From Planctomycetaceae bacterium (GTDB lineage: Bacteria > Planctomycetota > Planctomycetia > Planctomycetales > Planctomycetaceae): 9,082 nucleotides of DNA. The position numbers and the translations under genes are program-made. Position 1 is the stretch's first letter. Each line of letters begins with the position of its first letter. The stretch is taken from assembly GCA_003503535.1 (NCBI GenBank), contig DOCI01000079.1:10445-19526 (forward strand), given 5' to 3'. Shown here piece after piece: positions 1 through 7,401 of the stretch. The notes below the pieces were generated by a model. The model saw only the letters and a list, made by a program, of their open reading frames with translations, had not been told where the DNA came from and did not search any database.

Positions 1-81
1 TTCTCATTCGTTTTGAATTCCAGCGTTTTGCAAAACTTCAGTTAGTAATAAAAGATAGATCTTTAAGATGGAGAACTTGAT

Positions 82-117
82 AAAAAAGGCCGCTCATGAA
101 ATTCATGAACGGCCTTT
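82..117 (-). terminator. Rho-independent terminator of the esterase gene
   Basis: Arms 85-98 and 104-117 pair over 14 positions with a 5-base loop. The only non-Watson-Crick position (93/109) is C-A on the plus strand but a G-U wobble in minus-strand RNA. On the minus strand the stem is followed by the six U encoded by the A-run 82-87. It lies 22 bases past the stop codon of the minus-strand esterase, so it is assigned to that gene. The plus-strand side has only a short T-run. Confidence 0.88.
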
Positions 118-138
118 CGTTTCTCGTCAATTCCACAT

Positions 139-1698
<1,560 letters not shown>

Positions 1699-1909
1699 CA
1701 GTGTTCTCCTAAAGTGAGTCAATTGGGATTGATTCCAGTATTGGAATATCTTTGGGGTGGGGCACAGATTTTGTGAACGCACTCTGTGCAATGAACGATG
1801 TCAGGCTATTGAAACGATCATCGTACATTGGGTCAGACTTAATGTTTACAGCAAAACTCAATAGCTGACAACGCATCGAACCACATTTATTTGAGAGATT
1901 TTAAGGAAG
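1699..1909. promoter_or_regulatory. Divergent intergenic region with two inverted repeats
   Basis: This 211-bp gap must carry the promoters of both divergent genes. Two clear inverted repeats lie in it. ATTCCA-gtat-TGGAAT (1732-1747) is a perfect 6-bp-arm palindrome. GCACAGA (1762-1768) and TCTGTGC (1783-1789) are perfect 7-bp arms with a 14-bp spacer. A shorter palindrome, ACGAT-c-ATCGT, is at 1814-1824. All are plausible operators or leader hairpins. I could not identify a convincing -35/-10 pair for either gene, so promoter positions are left open. Confidence 0.4.
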
Positions 1910-3268
1910 ATGACTGAGACCTACCGTCTGTCTGAAGAAAATCCAATGGGAGATTTTGACGAAGATGCCCCGGCTTTACGTCGGGTCAGTTACGATCCAG
2001 CTTCTCGTAAGACAGAAAGAGAGTCGACAAATCCGACTACCGCCTATGAAGATCTCCGCCGCTTCGACGCTCTGGATCTGTATCGAGGGTTGCTGTTGCT
2101 GGCCATTGTGGCGGGAGCCTCGTTTCTCTTCAATTTTCAATTGTTGACCGCTCCCGGCAATTCTCCGATTTACTCCACGGGAGACTGGTTTTCCCGATTC
2201 TTATTCAACGCCCAGCCTTCCGATTGGGAAAGCCTGTACGGCTTGCATGTGATTACGGTTCGCGATTATCTGCTGAGCGGATTTCTCTTCGCGGCTGGCA
2301 TGTCGTTGTTCTTCTGGAAACGTAGGCGGGTAAGATTGCAGTGGCGGAAGCGGGAGATAGTTGGTCGGATCCTTTGCCGTGTGTTGCTTCTGATGCTGCT
2401 GGGAATATTTCTGCAGTCGTTGAATTCTGAAATGACTCGCTGGGTTTTTATCGATCCTTTGACTTTGATTGGAATGGCGACTTTCCTCACTTTTCTGATT
2501 GCACGTGGGCCTGTCTGGTGGCAGGGTGTGCTCATCATAGCAATCCTGATTGGTCAATTTGCCTGGGTCGAGCTTTCTGGTCCCATCACATACCCCGCAG
2601 AAGTGCAAGGGATTGTGATCTCGGAATCTGAGCAGACTCCTGATCGAAAACCCGCCTGGGCAAAGCATAAGAATGTGGTTGAACTGTATGATCGTCAGTT
2701 TTTGAGTAATTTTCCGGGGCAGCCTGATGCGGCATATCGGGAATCTGGACGAACAACATTCAATGTCCTCCCGGCGACTGTGCTGATGATGCTGGGCATG
2801 CTGACGGGGCAATGGTTTCTGAGTAGAAAGAAATCACGGTTTTTCAAAGTGCTGCTCTGCGGAGTGATGGGCATTGTCTTGGTGCTGGCCGGAATCGGAG
2901 TTGATCAATGGCTTTGCCCGGCCATCGAACGGATGCTTTCCCCGTCGTGGGTGCTGTTGGCTGGTGGGTACAGTCTGCTCTTGTTCTTCGGATGTGCATT
3001 CTTCTGTGAAGTCATTCATGCCAGTTCTCTCTTTGCACCACTGCGAATCCTCGGAAGAAACTCTCTGCTGATTTATCTGGCCAGCCTGGGACTCACAACT
3101 TGGTTGGGAAATCAACTTTTTAAACATGCTCAGCCATTTATTAGTACTTTGGCTGGAGGAGGAATGTCAGCTGAATTGACTATATTGATACAGATGCTGC
3201 TGGCATGTCTGGCAGCGGTATTGTTGAGCTGGTTTCTGAATCGACGTCGGTTATATGTTCGGGTTTGA
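1910..3268 (+). CDS. HGSNAT/DUF1624-like polytopic membrane acyltransferase-family protein
   Basis: A 452-residue integral membrane protein with about ten hydrophobic segments (near 58-78, 117-136, 152-170, 181-199, 203-221, 283-304, 311-331, 346-366, 379-397, 421-442). The 50-residue N-terminus is charged and probably cytoplasmic. Family signatures are LDLYRG at 55-60 (usual LDxxRGLT), the GFLFAAGMSLFF helix at 124-135, NVLPATVLMMLGMLTG at 285-300 (the family's LPAxxxxLLGxLxG) and PLRILGRNSLLIYLAS at 377-392. These match the heparan-alpha-glucosaminide N-acetyltransferase-like family, which moves acetyl groups across a membrane onto sugars; the acceptor here is unknown. The histidine that HGSNAT uses just before the second conserved helix has no obvious counterpart; H113 lies a few positions away. 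The start is uncertain: AAGGAAG abuts the ATG at 1910, while GAGAGA lies 11 bases upstream; ATG 1946 is an alternative. No terminator is seen directly after the gene. Confidence 0.75.
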   Translation: MTETYRLSEENPMGDFDEDAPALRRVSYDPASRKTERESTNPTTAYEDLRRFDALDLYRGLLLLAIVAGASFLFNFQLLTAPGNSPIYSTGDWFSRFLFNAQPSDWESLYGLHVITVRDYLLSGFLFAAGMSLFFWKRRRVRLQWRKREIVGRILCRVLLLMLLGIFLQSLNSEMTRWVFIDPLTLIGMATFLTFLIARGPVWWQGVLIIAILIGQFAWVELSGPITYPAEVQGIVISESEQTPDRKPAWAKHKNVVELYDRQFLSNFPGQPDAAYRESGRTTFNVLPATVLMMLGMLTGQWFLSRKKSRFFKVLLCGVMGIVLVLAGIGVDQWLCPAIERMLSPSWVLLAGGYSLLLFFGCAFFCEVIHASSLFAPLRILGRNSLLIYLASLGLTTWLGNQLFKHAQPFISTLAGGGMSAELTILIQMLLACLAAVLLSWFLNRRRLYVRV

Positions 3269-3502
3269 GTAAAACTCTCATTACACAAACGATTCTGTAT
3301 AAAATCTATTGGTGTTGAAAATTTGTGGGTTGCAGATTTGATATGTCAGGGGTATAGTTCGATGCAGACATCAATTTCTGATTTGAAATTGTGTCGATGC
3401 AGTCGGAATCAAGCGAGTAACGCGATTCAGGAAATTGGAGTGCGTTTTCCGGCTGGGTGGGGTTTTCGGGCAGAGCTAGGTCCTCTTGCAACTCCACTAC
3501 TG

Positions 3503-3526
3503 ATGTGTAGCTGAACAGCCACACAT
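3503..3526 (-). repeat. Hairpin with 11-base arms
   Basis: Arms 3503-3513 and 3516-3526 are complementary except at 3509/3520. That pair is A-C on the plus strand but a G-U wobble in minus-strand RNA, which hints that the minus strand is the transcribed one. It belongs to the cluster of inverted repeats in this gap. A smaller hairpin, CAACC-acc-GGTTG, follows at 3535-3547. Confidence 0.6.
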
Positions 3527-3565
3527 TCTGCTGCCAACCACCGGTTGAGTTGACCGCTCTGGAAA

Positions 3566-3637
3566 GCCGCTCGCGTTCGAAAGAACGCACCGAATACTGG
3601 AATTGTCTTGTTTGGCCAGTATTCACCCCAAAGCGGC
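3566..3637. ncRNA. Three-way-junction-like structured element (candidate ncRNA or cruciform repeat)
   Basis: Three perfect inverted repeats nest as a cloverleaf-like junction. The outer stem is GCCGCT (3566-3571) with AGCGGC (3632-3637). Inside it, hairpin A is GCGTTC-GAAA-GAACGC (3573-3588), with a GNRA-type tetraloop on the plus strand. Hairpin B is GAATACTGG (3592-3600) with CCAGTATTC (3616-3624) around a 15-base loop. Further hairpins lie on both sides (3503-3526, 3672-3688, 3736-3748). This density of perfect stems in a gene gap suggests a structured RNA or a dispersed palindromic repeat. The pairing is directly visible; transcription and function are inferred. Confidence 0.4.
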
Positions 3638-3671
3638 GTTTGCTATGAGTTGAGTCCCACGACCTTCTTCT

Positions 3672-3688
3672 CTCAGGCTCGACCTGAG
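3672..3688. repeat. Perfect hairpin CTCAGG / CCTGAG
   Basis: Six-base perfect arms (3672-3677, 3683-3688) surround a 5-base loop. A second copy of CCTGAG at 3698-3703 offers an alternative partner for the left arm, so two mutually exclusive folds are possible. A further small stem, CTGA-tgcat-TCAG, lies at 3736-3748. Confidence 0.45.
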
Positions 3689-3962
3689 TTGCGAACTCCT
3701 GAGGAATCCGCGACCTGTTACCCTTATGTTCTGCACTGATGCATTCAGAGCTGATTTTAAAGAGGGTTTCCAACACTCCTGTTGTGTGTCCGTATTCTCC
3801 AAATCGACCCCTTTTTCATCGGTTATCCGAGCGTGAACTGTCGTAGAGAGTCTACGTTCTGTTCCTGTCTAAACACTTTTGAGCTGAAAAAAGAAATCCA
3901 GCCGAGTGATCACGGAAATCGAGAACTCGTACTGAATCCATAATACTGCGTAAGGAACCATC

Positions 3963-5306
3963 TTGAAGACATTTGCTGAAATTGACTTAATTAAGCCCGT
4001 GCAGCGTGCACTTGCTGACGAAAAATACGAAACACCAACCCCGATTCAGGCTCAGACAATTCCTGCTGCTCTGGACGGAAAAGACGTTCTGGGTTGTGCC
4101 CAGACAGGAACTGGCAAAACGGCTGCGTTTGCCCTGCCGATTCTGAATCAACTCGGAAAACAGAACAAAAAAGCTCTGCGAAACCGACCTCAGGTCCTGG
4201 TTCTTGCACCGACACGCGAACTGGCCATTCAAATTGGCGACAGTTTCACAGTCTACGGCAAGCATTTGACTTTAAAACAGGCTCTCGTTTACGGCGGAGT
4301 CAGCCAGTACAATCAGGTGAGATCCCTCAATCGGGGAGCACATATTCTGGTGGCGACACCGGGCCGTTTGCTCGACCTGATGAATCAGGGGCATATCGAA
4401 CTCGATCAACTGGAAATGTTCGTCCTCGACGAAGCCGACCGGATGCTCGACATGGGCTTCCTGCCGGACCTGAAACGGATCATCAGTAAGTTGCCTGAAA
4501 AACGACAGTCGTTGTTCTTCTCGGCGACCATTTCACCGAAAATCGTTGAACTGACACAAAGCCTGCTGCGAAATCCAGTCAGTGTGAATGTGACACCGGA
4601 AAAAACAAGCGTCGAGAAAATTGAACAGCGAGTCGTGTATGTCGAGCGGGGTAATAACCAACCGATGCTCGAACAGATTCTCGGAACTGATGGTGTCGAT
4701 CGTGTGATCGTCTTCACCAAAACCAAACGAGGAGCCAATCAGGTTGCTGAAAAACTGCAACGCGGTGGCATTGCCTCGACTGCGATTCACGGCAACAAAT
4801 CTCAGGCCGCTCGTCAGCGTGCCCTCGATGCGTTCCGTCGCAATAAGGTCAAAGTTCTGGTTGCGACCGATGTCGCGGCTCGCGGAATTGATATCGATGA
4901 TATTACCCATGTCGTCAACTTCGACTTGCCGATTGAGCCGGAAAACTATGTGCATCGTATTGGCCGAACAGGCCGTGCGAATGCCGAAGGAACTGCTCTC
5001 TCGTTCTGTGCAGGCGATGAACGTCGTGAACTGCGTGCGATTGAACGCTTGATTGGTCAGAAACTTGATATCGATCAGGATCTTTCCGACCCGAACTCGA
5101 CCGAACGAAATCCACCGGCTTCACAAGGCCGACGTCGTGGTGGCGGCGGCGGATTCAGAGGGAAGCCTTCTGGCGGAAAATTCAATCCCCGGAAACCGTT
5201 TCGCAAATCGGGGGAGAATTCCAGCGAAGGGGGACGTCCTTCAAAACGACGCAAACCGGCTCGCAAGGATACAAAGCGAAGTCCTAAAGTGAAGCAGTCG
5301 ACTTAA
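3963..5306 (+). CDS. rhlE: RhlE-type DEAD-box ATP-dependent RNA helicase
   Basis: A 447-residue cytoplasmic RNA helicase that unwinds short RNA duplexes with ATP, in roles such as ribosome assembly, mRNA decay and growth in the cold. All motifs are present: Q motif (F4, TPIQ 26-29), motif I AQTGTGKT (46-53), Ia PTRELA (83-88), GG (111-112), Ib TPGR (132-135), II DEAD (156-159), III SAT (187-189), IV VIVFTKT (248-254), IHGNKSQ (275-281), V ATDVAARGID (301-310), VI HRIGRTGR (331-338). Residues 382-447 form a low-complexity tail rich in Gly, Lys and Arg, typical of RNA-binding extensions in this family. FTKTKRGANQ and IHGNKSQ favour the RhlE subgroup over CsdA/SrmB. The start is TTG at 3963, with TAAGGA 6 bases upstream; no ATG lies near. 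It heads a likely RNA-metabolism cluster with the small basic protein and the cold-shock protein. Confidence 0.95.
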   Translation: MKTFAEIDLIKPVQRALADEKYETPTPIQAQTIPAALDGKDVLGCAQTGTGKTAAFALPILNQLGKQNKKALRNRPQVLVLAPTRELAIQIGDSFTVYGKHLTLKQALVYGGVSQYNQVRSLNRGAHILVATPGRLLDLMNQGHIELDQLEMFVLDEADRMLDMGFLPDLKRIISKLPEKRQSLFFSATISPKIVELTQSLLRNPVSVNVTPEKTSVEKIEQRVVYVERGNNQPMLEQILGTDGVDRVIVFTKTKRGANQVAEKLQRGGIASTAIHGNKSQAARQRALDAFRRNKVKVLVATDVAARGIDIDDITHVVNFDLPIEPENYVHRIGRTGRANAEGTALSFCAGDERRELRAIERLIGQKLDIDQDLSDPNSTERNPPASQGRRRGGGGGFRGKPSGGKFNPRKPFRKSGENSSEGGRPSKRRKPARKDTKRSPKVKQST

Positions 5307-5314
5307 TCCGCTGG

Positions 5315-5339
5315 TGTGATGATGTCTGGATTCATCACA
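5315..5339 (+). terminator. Weak candidate terminator or attenuator hairpin after the helicase
   Basis: Perfect 8-base arms TGTGATGA (5315-5322) and TCATCACA (5332-5339) flank a 9-base loop, 9 bases after the helicase stop. The sequence after it (TCTTGTTATATT) is only moderately T-rich. It may therefore terminate poorly and let transcription reach the small protein gene 60 bases on, or it may protect the 3' end of the helicase mRNA. Confidence 0.4.
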
Positions 5340-5388
5340 TCTTGTTATATTAGTTGTAGTGACCCTCTGCGAATTACTGATCTTTATC

Positions 5389-5394
5389 AGGAGA
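5389..5394 (+). promoter_or_regulatory. Shine-Dalgarno AGGAGA that decides a non-standard start
   Basis: AGGAGA is the best SD in this stretch and lies exactly 6 bases before the codon ATC at 5401. In-frame ATG, GTG or TTG codons are absent at a useful distance. The upstream in-frame GTG at 5359 would put this SD inside the coding region and has no SD of its own. Confidence 0.6.
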
Positions 5395-5400
5395 AACTTT

Positions 5401-5568
5401 ATCGCTAAGAAACAAAACACATTCGCTAAGCGGCAACGCGAAATGGAAAAAAAATACAAAGCCCAGGAAAAACGAAAACGTCGTGAGGAGCGTAAAACTT
5501 CCGATGACGATCTCGTGGCAAACCCGGGAGTGATCGACGAGCCGGATTTACCGGATGATGCGATCTAA
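5401..5568 (+). CDS. Small basic/acidic protein between helicase and Csp, apparent ATC start
   Basis: A predicted 55-residue protein. After the initiator it reads AKKQNTFAKRQREMEKK, continues with a Lys/Arg/Glu-rich, probably helical stretch to about residue 34, and ends in an acidic tail (SDDD, then EPDLPDDAI). There are no cysteines and no membrane segment. The basic half could bind RNA or ribosomes; this is inference. The start is odd: SD AGGAGA (5389-5394) points to ATC at 5401. GTG at 5359 gives 69 residues but lacks an SD, and its extra 14 residues include the codons of the SD itself. Codon-by-codon the frame stays open and the composition is far from random, so I believe it is a gene. 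From memory, Bacteroidetes have cold-shock proteins whose N-terminal extension has a similar basic run followed by acidic residues. Here that module would be a separate protein 275 bases upstream of a Csp. Confidence 0.65.
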   Translation: MAKKQNTFAKRQREMEKKYKAQEKRKRREERKTSDDDLVANPGVIDEPDLPDDAI

Positions 5569-5843
5569 GCATTTTTAATAGTGATTTGCGACACTTGGCA
5601 GATCCAACATTATTGAATGTGTTCCTGAATAACTCAGCTGAGCTGTTGAATCCTCAGCAGCTATAACCAACACAACGCATCATTATTGAAGTGTTGATAC
5701 AAGAATTGATCGAGCAGACAGCTCTTTACGAATTGTGATCTAAGAGGATCACAATTCAGGAATACTTCATTCCAACTGGCGATCAATGTGCTGTGAGTTT
5801 CTCACACACAAGCGACTATTTTACAGGATTTTTGGAGACAGAG
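5569..5843 (+). promoter_or_regulatory. Leader/intergenic region of the cold-shock gene
   Basis: These 275 bases precede the Csp start. They contain the strong hairpin at 5730-5757 (own entry), a small hairpin GAGC-agaca-GCTC (5712-5724), a 10-bp palindrome CTCAGCTGAG near 5634-5643, and a direct repeat CATTATTGAA at 5608-5617 and 5681-5690, each followed by GTGTT within one base. A long structured leader is common for cold-shock genes, where folding controls translation at low temperature. I saw no convincing promoter hexamers. Confidence 0.4.
5730..5757 (+). repeat. Perfect 11-bp-arm inverted repeat in the csp leader
   Basis: GAATTGTGATC (5730-5740) and GATCACAATTC (5747-5757) are perfect complements around a 6-base loop, TAAGAG. 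No T-run follows, so it is not a standard terminator. It could be an RNA stem in the csp 5' leader or a DNA operator. The arms resemble half of a CRP site, but the spacing is wrong (see rejected items). Confidence 0.65.
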
Positions 5844-6041
5844 ATGGCCGAAGGCACAATCAAGCGGATCACAACCAAGGGATTTGGATTTATCGAAGAC
5901 GGAACTGGCAAAGACATGTTCTTCCACAGCTCAGCCGTCGAAGGCATGAGCTTTGACGACCTGCGAGAAGGTCAACAGGTTTCTTACAACGTCGGCCAGG
6001 GCCCCAAAGGCCCACGCGCTGAAAATGTACGACCTGTCTAA
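5844..6041 (+). CDS. Cold-shock domain protein (CspA family)
   Basis: A 65-residue single-domain cold-shock protein, an OB-fold that binds single-stranded RNA and DNA and melts mRNA structure. RNP1 is KGFGFI (residues 12-17) and RNP2 lies around DMFFHSS (24-30). The length and the ending GPRAENVRPV match the family. The start is ATG at 5844: GGAG (5834-5837) is 6 bases upstream and MAEGTIKR is the normal beginning. An in-frame start at 5793 would add 17 residues with no family support. It follows a helicase and a small basic protein on the same strand, suggesting a shared RNA-remodelling role. A structured leader precedes it and a UUCG hairpin overlaps its stop codon. Whether it is cold-inducible cannot be read from the sequence. 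Confidence 0.93.
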   Translation: MAEGTIKRITTKGFGFIEDGTGKDMFFHSSAVEGMSFDDLREGQQVSYNVGQGPKGPRAENVRPV

Positions 6042-6055
6042 TTTCGATTAGACAG
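6034..6055 (+). promoter_or_regulatory. UUCG-tetraloop hairpin overlapping the csp stop codon
   Basis: CTGTCTAAT (6034-6042) pairs perfectly with ATTAGACAG (6047-6055) around the loop TTCG. The TAA stop (6039-6041) is within the left arm. No T-run follows, so it is not an intrinsic terminator. It may protect the mRNA 3' end or act as a processing site upstream of the true terminator at 6096. Confidence 0.5.
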
Positions 6056-6095
6056 AATTGCCTCAACAGCATCAGCTGAACTGGGCAGCGGATTC

Positions 6096-6136
6096 AAAAA
6101 GACACCGCAAGTGCAATGCTTGCGGTGTCTTTTTTT
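6096..6136 (+). terminator. Strong Rho-independent terminator after csp
   Basis: Arms 6096-6111 and 6119-6134 pair perfectly over 16 bases (GC-rich core GACACCGCAAG / CTTGCGGTGTC) with a 7-base loop and a seven-T run at 6130-6136. The five A at 6096-6100 make it usable in both directions, but no minus-strand gene ends here. It closes the helicase-small protein-csp cluster. Confidence 0.93.
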
Positions 6137-6254
6137 GTGGACGATTGATGCTGAACTTGTTATCGAGGGGAAATTTTTTGGCATTTGGAGCAGATTTTTT
6201 TCGATAAATCCAATCCTCTGCACATTACAAATCCATACTTGCTGTCTTGTTCAC

Positions 6255-6282
6255 TTGTCTGCTGTCTGAATACCCCTAAAAT
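6255..6282 (+). promoter_or_regulatory. Possible sigma-70-like promoter of the DUF1559 gene
   Basis: TTGTCT (6255-6260) and TAAAAT (6277-6282) are separated by 16 bases and lie about 45 bases before the start codon. The match is moderate. The rest of the 190-base gap after the terminator (6137-6326) shows only a partial repeat TGCTGTCT (6240-6247 and 6260-6267) and no gene I can support. Confidence 0.3.
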
Positions 6283-6326
6283 TCTGCAAAACTACCTTCC
6301 AACTCATTCCAATTGAAAGCTGATTA

Positions 6327-7220
6327 ATGAATTTGAGACGCGCCTTTACTCTTATCGAACTCCTTGTTGTCATCGCGATTATCGCCATACTGGTCGCATT
6401 ATTACTGCCCGCGGTTCAGCAGGCCCGCGAAGCTGCACGTCGGAGTTCCTGTAAAAATAACCTGAAACAGATCGGGTTGGCTCTCCAGAATTATCATGAT
6501 ACTCATTCGGTATTTCCTCCTGGGTTTGTTCGCAATTCAAATACGACTGTACCTCGGTTCCCGAATTTTGGCTGGGCAGTTATGATTTTGCCTCAAATGG
6601 AACAATCTGCTCTTTACGATGCCATTGGAGCCGCTTCCAGCAATTTTGCTATTGATTGGAATACGGATAATCAGGCTCTTTTTGATCTGTCCAACTCGAT
6701 TATCGATGCAAATCTCTGCCCTTCAGATCCAGGGGGAGCCATCAATACTGACTGGGGAATTAATACACCACTGACTGGAAACCGAGCTGCCAAGTCGAAC
6801 TATATGGCTAATGACCAGGCATTCGGCACCAATTCAAAAATTGCGATGCGTGACATCACTGATGGGACCAGTAATACCTTGTTTGTTGGTGAAAAGACCT
6901 CTCTGAAATCCTTTTATGCCGGAATCTGGATGGGAGTTCACAAATGGGGATCAGCCGATACCAATGTGACTTCAGAAAGCATCCTCGGTAAGGCCAAGGG
7001 AAATACAGGAACAGGCGAAGATTATCGTATCAACTTTGATGGCACTGGAACTTCAAACCCATCCAATCATCAGAAAAACACGTACTCCAGCCAGCATAAG
7101 GGGGGAGCTCAGTTTGTCTTTGCCGATGGAAGTGTGCACTTCCTCTCCGAGAACATCGACCTGGGAACTTATAACAACTTAGCTGATGAGCAGGACGGCA
7201 ATATCCTTGGCGAATTCTAA
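6327..7220 (+). CDS. DUF1559 protein with prepilin-like N-terminus
   Basis: A 297-residue planctomycete DUF1559 protein. The N-terminus is a type IV prepilin-like signal: short basic leader MNLRRA, likely cleavage before F7, the conserved FTLIE with Glu at mature position 5, then a hydrophobic helix to about residue 30. The usual block [20 protein letters not shown] (31-50) follows, with [11 protein letters not shown] and FPPG. The C-terminus has FADGSV (265-270), HFLSENID and [10 protein letters not shown], also typical of the family. Length is normal. The protein is probably processed by a prepilin peptidase, held in the inner membrane by its helix and exposed outside the cytoplasm. Its function is unknown; planctomycete genomes hold dozens of paralogues, and pseudopilin-like roles in secretion or surface structure are only suggested. 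There is no strong SD before the ATG. It has a candidate promoter and its own terminator, so it is probably monocistronic. Confidence 0.95.
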   Translation: MNLRRAFTLIELLVVIAIIAILVALLLPAVQQAREAARRSSCKNNLKQIGLALQNYHDTHSVFPPGFVRNSNTTVPRFPNFGWAVMILPQMEQSALYDAIGAASSNFAIDWNTDNQALFDLSNSIIDANLCPSDPGGAINTDWGINTPLTGNRAAKSNYMANDQAFGTNSKIAMRDITDGTSNTLFVGEKTSLKSFYAGIWMGVHKWGSADTNVTSESILGKAKGNTGTGEDYRINFDGTGTSNPSNHQKNTYSSQHKGGAQFVFADGSVHFLSENIDLGTYNNLADEQDGNILGEF

Positions 7221-7243
7221 TCGAGTCGAAAATCGAACTCTCT

Positions 7244-7269
7244 GCCCACGCATGTCGTGGGCTTTTTTT
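7244..7269 (+). terminator. Rho-independent terminator of the DUF1559 gene
   Basis: GCCCACG (7244-7250) pairs perfectly with CGTGGGC (7256-7262) around CATGT, followed by seven T (7263-7269). It lies 23 bases after the stop codon. Confidence 0.93.
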
Positions 7270-7401
7270 ATTGAGAGCTCATCTTTGGATAGGCTTATGA
7301 TCAAAAGCGAATTTGTTTGCCTAAGTTGTGGTGATGCGTTCAAGTCGATAGCTTAATAGATGCGAACTATAAACACGATTCCTTTCAGACAGGGTTTAAT
7401 C

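Larger units (their letters stand above)
3306..3773 (-). other. Open minus-strand frame, doubtful gene (about 155 codons)
   Basis: The minus strand is open from about 3776 to 3306. The frame begins GTG-TTG, with AGGAG overlapping the GTG, so either codon is a poor start. The product would be hydrophilic and rich in Arg, Ser, Gln and Asn, with no signal peptide, no membrane segment and no motif I recognise. The middle of the frame coincides with strong DNA palindromes; for example the SFERERL stretch is encoded by a GAAA-loop hairpin. I think the open frame may be a by-product of a structured or repeated element and not a true protein. A real orphan gene cannot be excluded. No terminator follows its stop. 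Confidence 0.2.
3269..3962. other. Long gap without a confident gene; hairpin-rich
   Basis: These 694 bases separate the membrane protein from the helicase. The left part (3269-3480) shows nothing I can name. The middle (3500-3750) is dense with inverted repeats, described separately. The right part (3777-3962) must contain the helicase promoter and leader. It holds a perfect 6-bp hairpin, CGTAGA-gag-TCTACG (3842-3856). No clear promoter hexamers were found. Confidence 0.5.

Noticed and set aside
2201..3127. Open frames on the minus strand inside the membrane protein gene
   Set aside because: They are antisense shadows of a well-supported gene, with no SD, no family motif and a composition reflecting complementary hydrophobic codons.
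3566..3637. The cloverleaf-like fold as a tRNA gene
   Set aside because: There is no acceptor/CCA geometry, no T-loop GTTCRANNC in place and no anticodon arm of the right size; only a three-way junction is present.
3987..5292. Several alternate-frame and antisense open frames within the helicase gene
   Set aside because: The helicase has every family motif across the same bases; these frames are shadows, including the Arg/Pro-rich one opposite the Gly-rich tail.
5608..5690. Direct repeat CATTATTGAA as a CRISPR-like or attachment-site pair
   Set aside because: There are only two 10-base AT-rich copies with no array spacing, no integrase and no mobile gene between them; it may be chance.
5733..5754. 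TGTGATC...GATCACA as a CRP/FNR-type operator
   Set aside because: The half-sites match the CRP consensus TGTGA/TCACA, but they are 10 bases apart instead of 6, and no promoter was found in register. A leader stem or other operator is more likely.
6327..7220. Gene for a true type IV pilin or pseudopilin
   Set aside because: Only the N-terminal prepilin signal is shared; the rest is the planctomycete DUF1559 domain, and no pilus assembly genes are adjacent.
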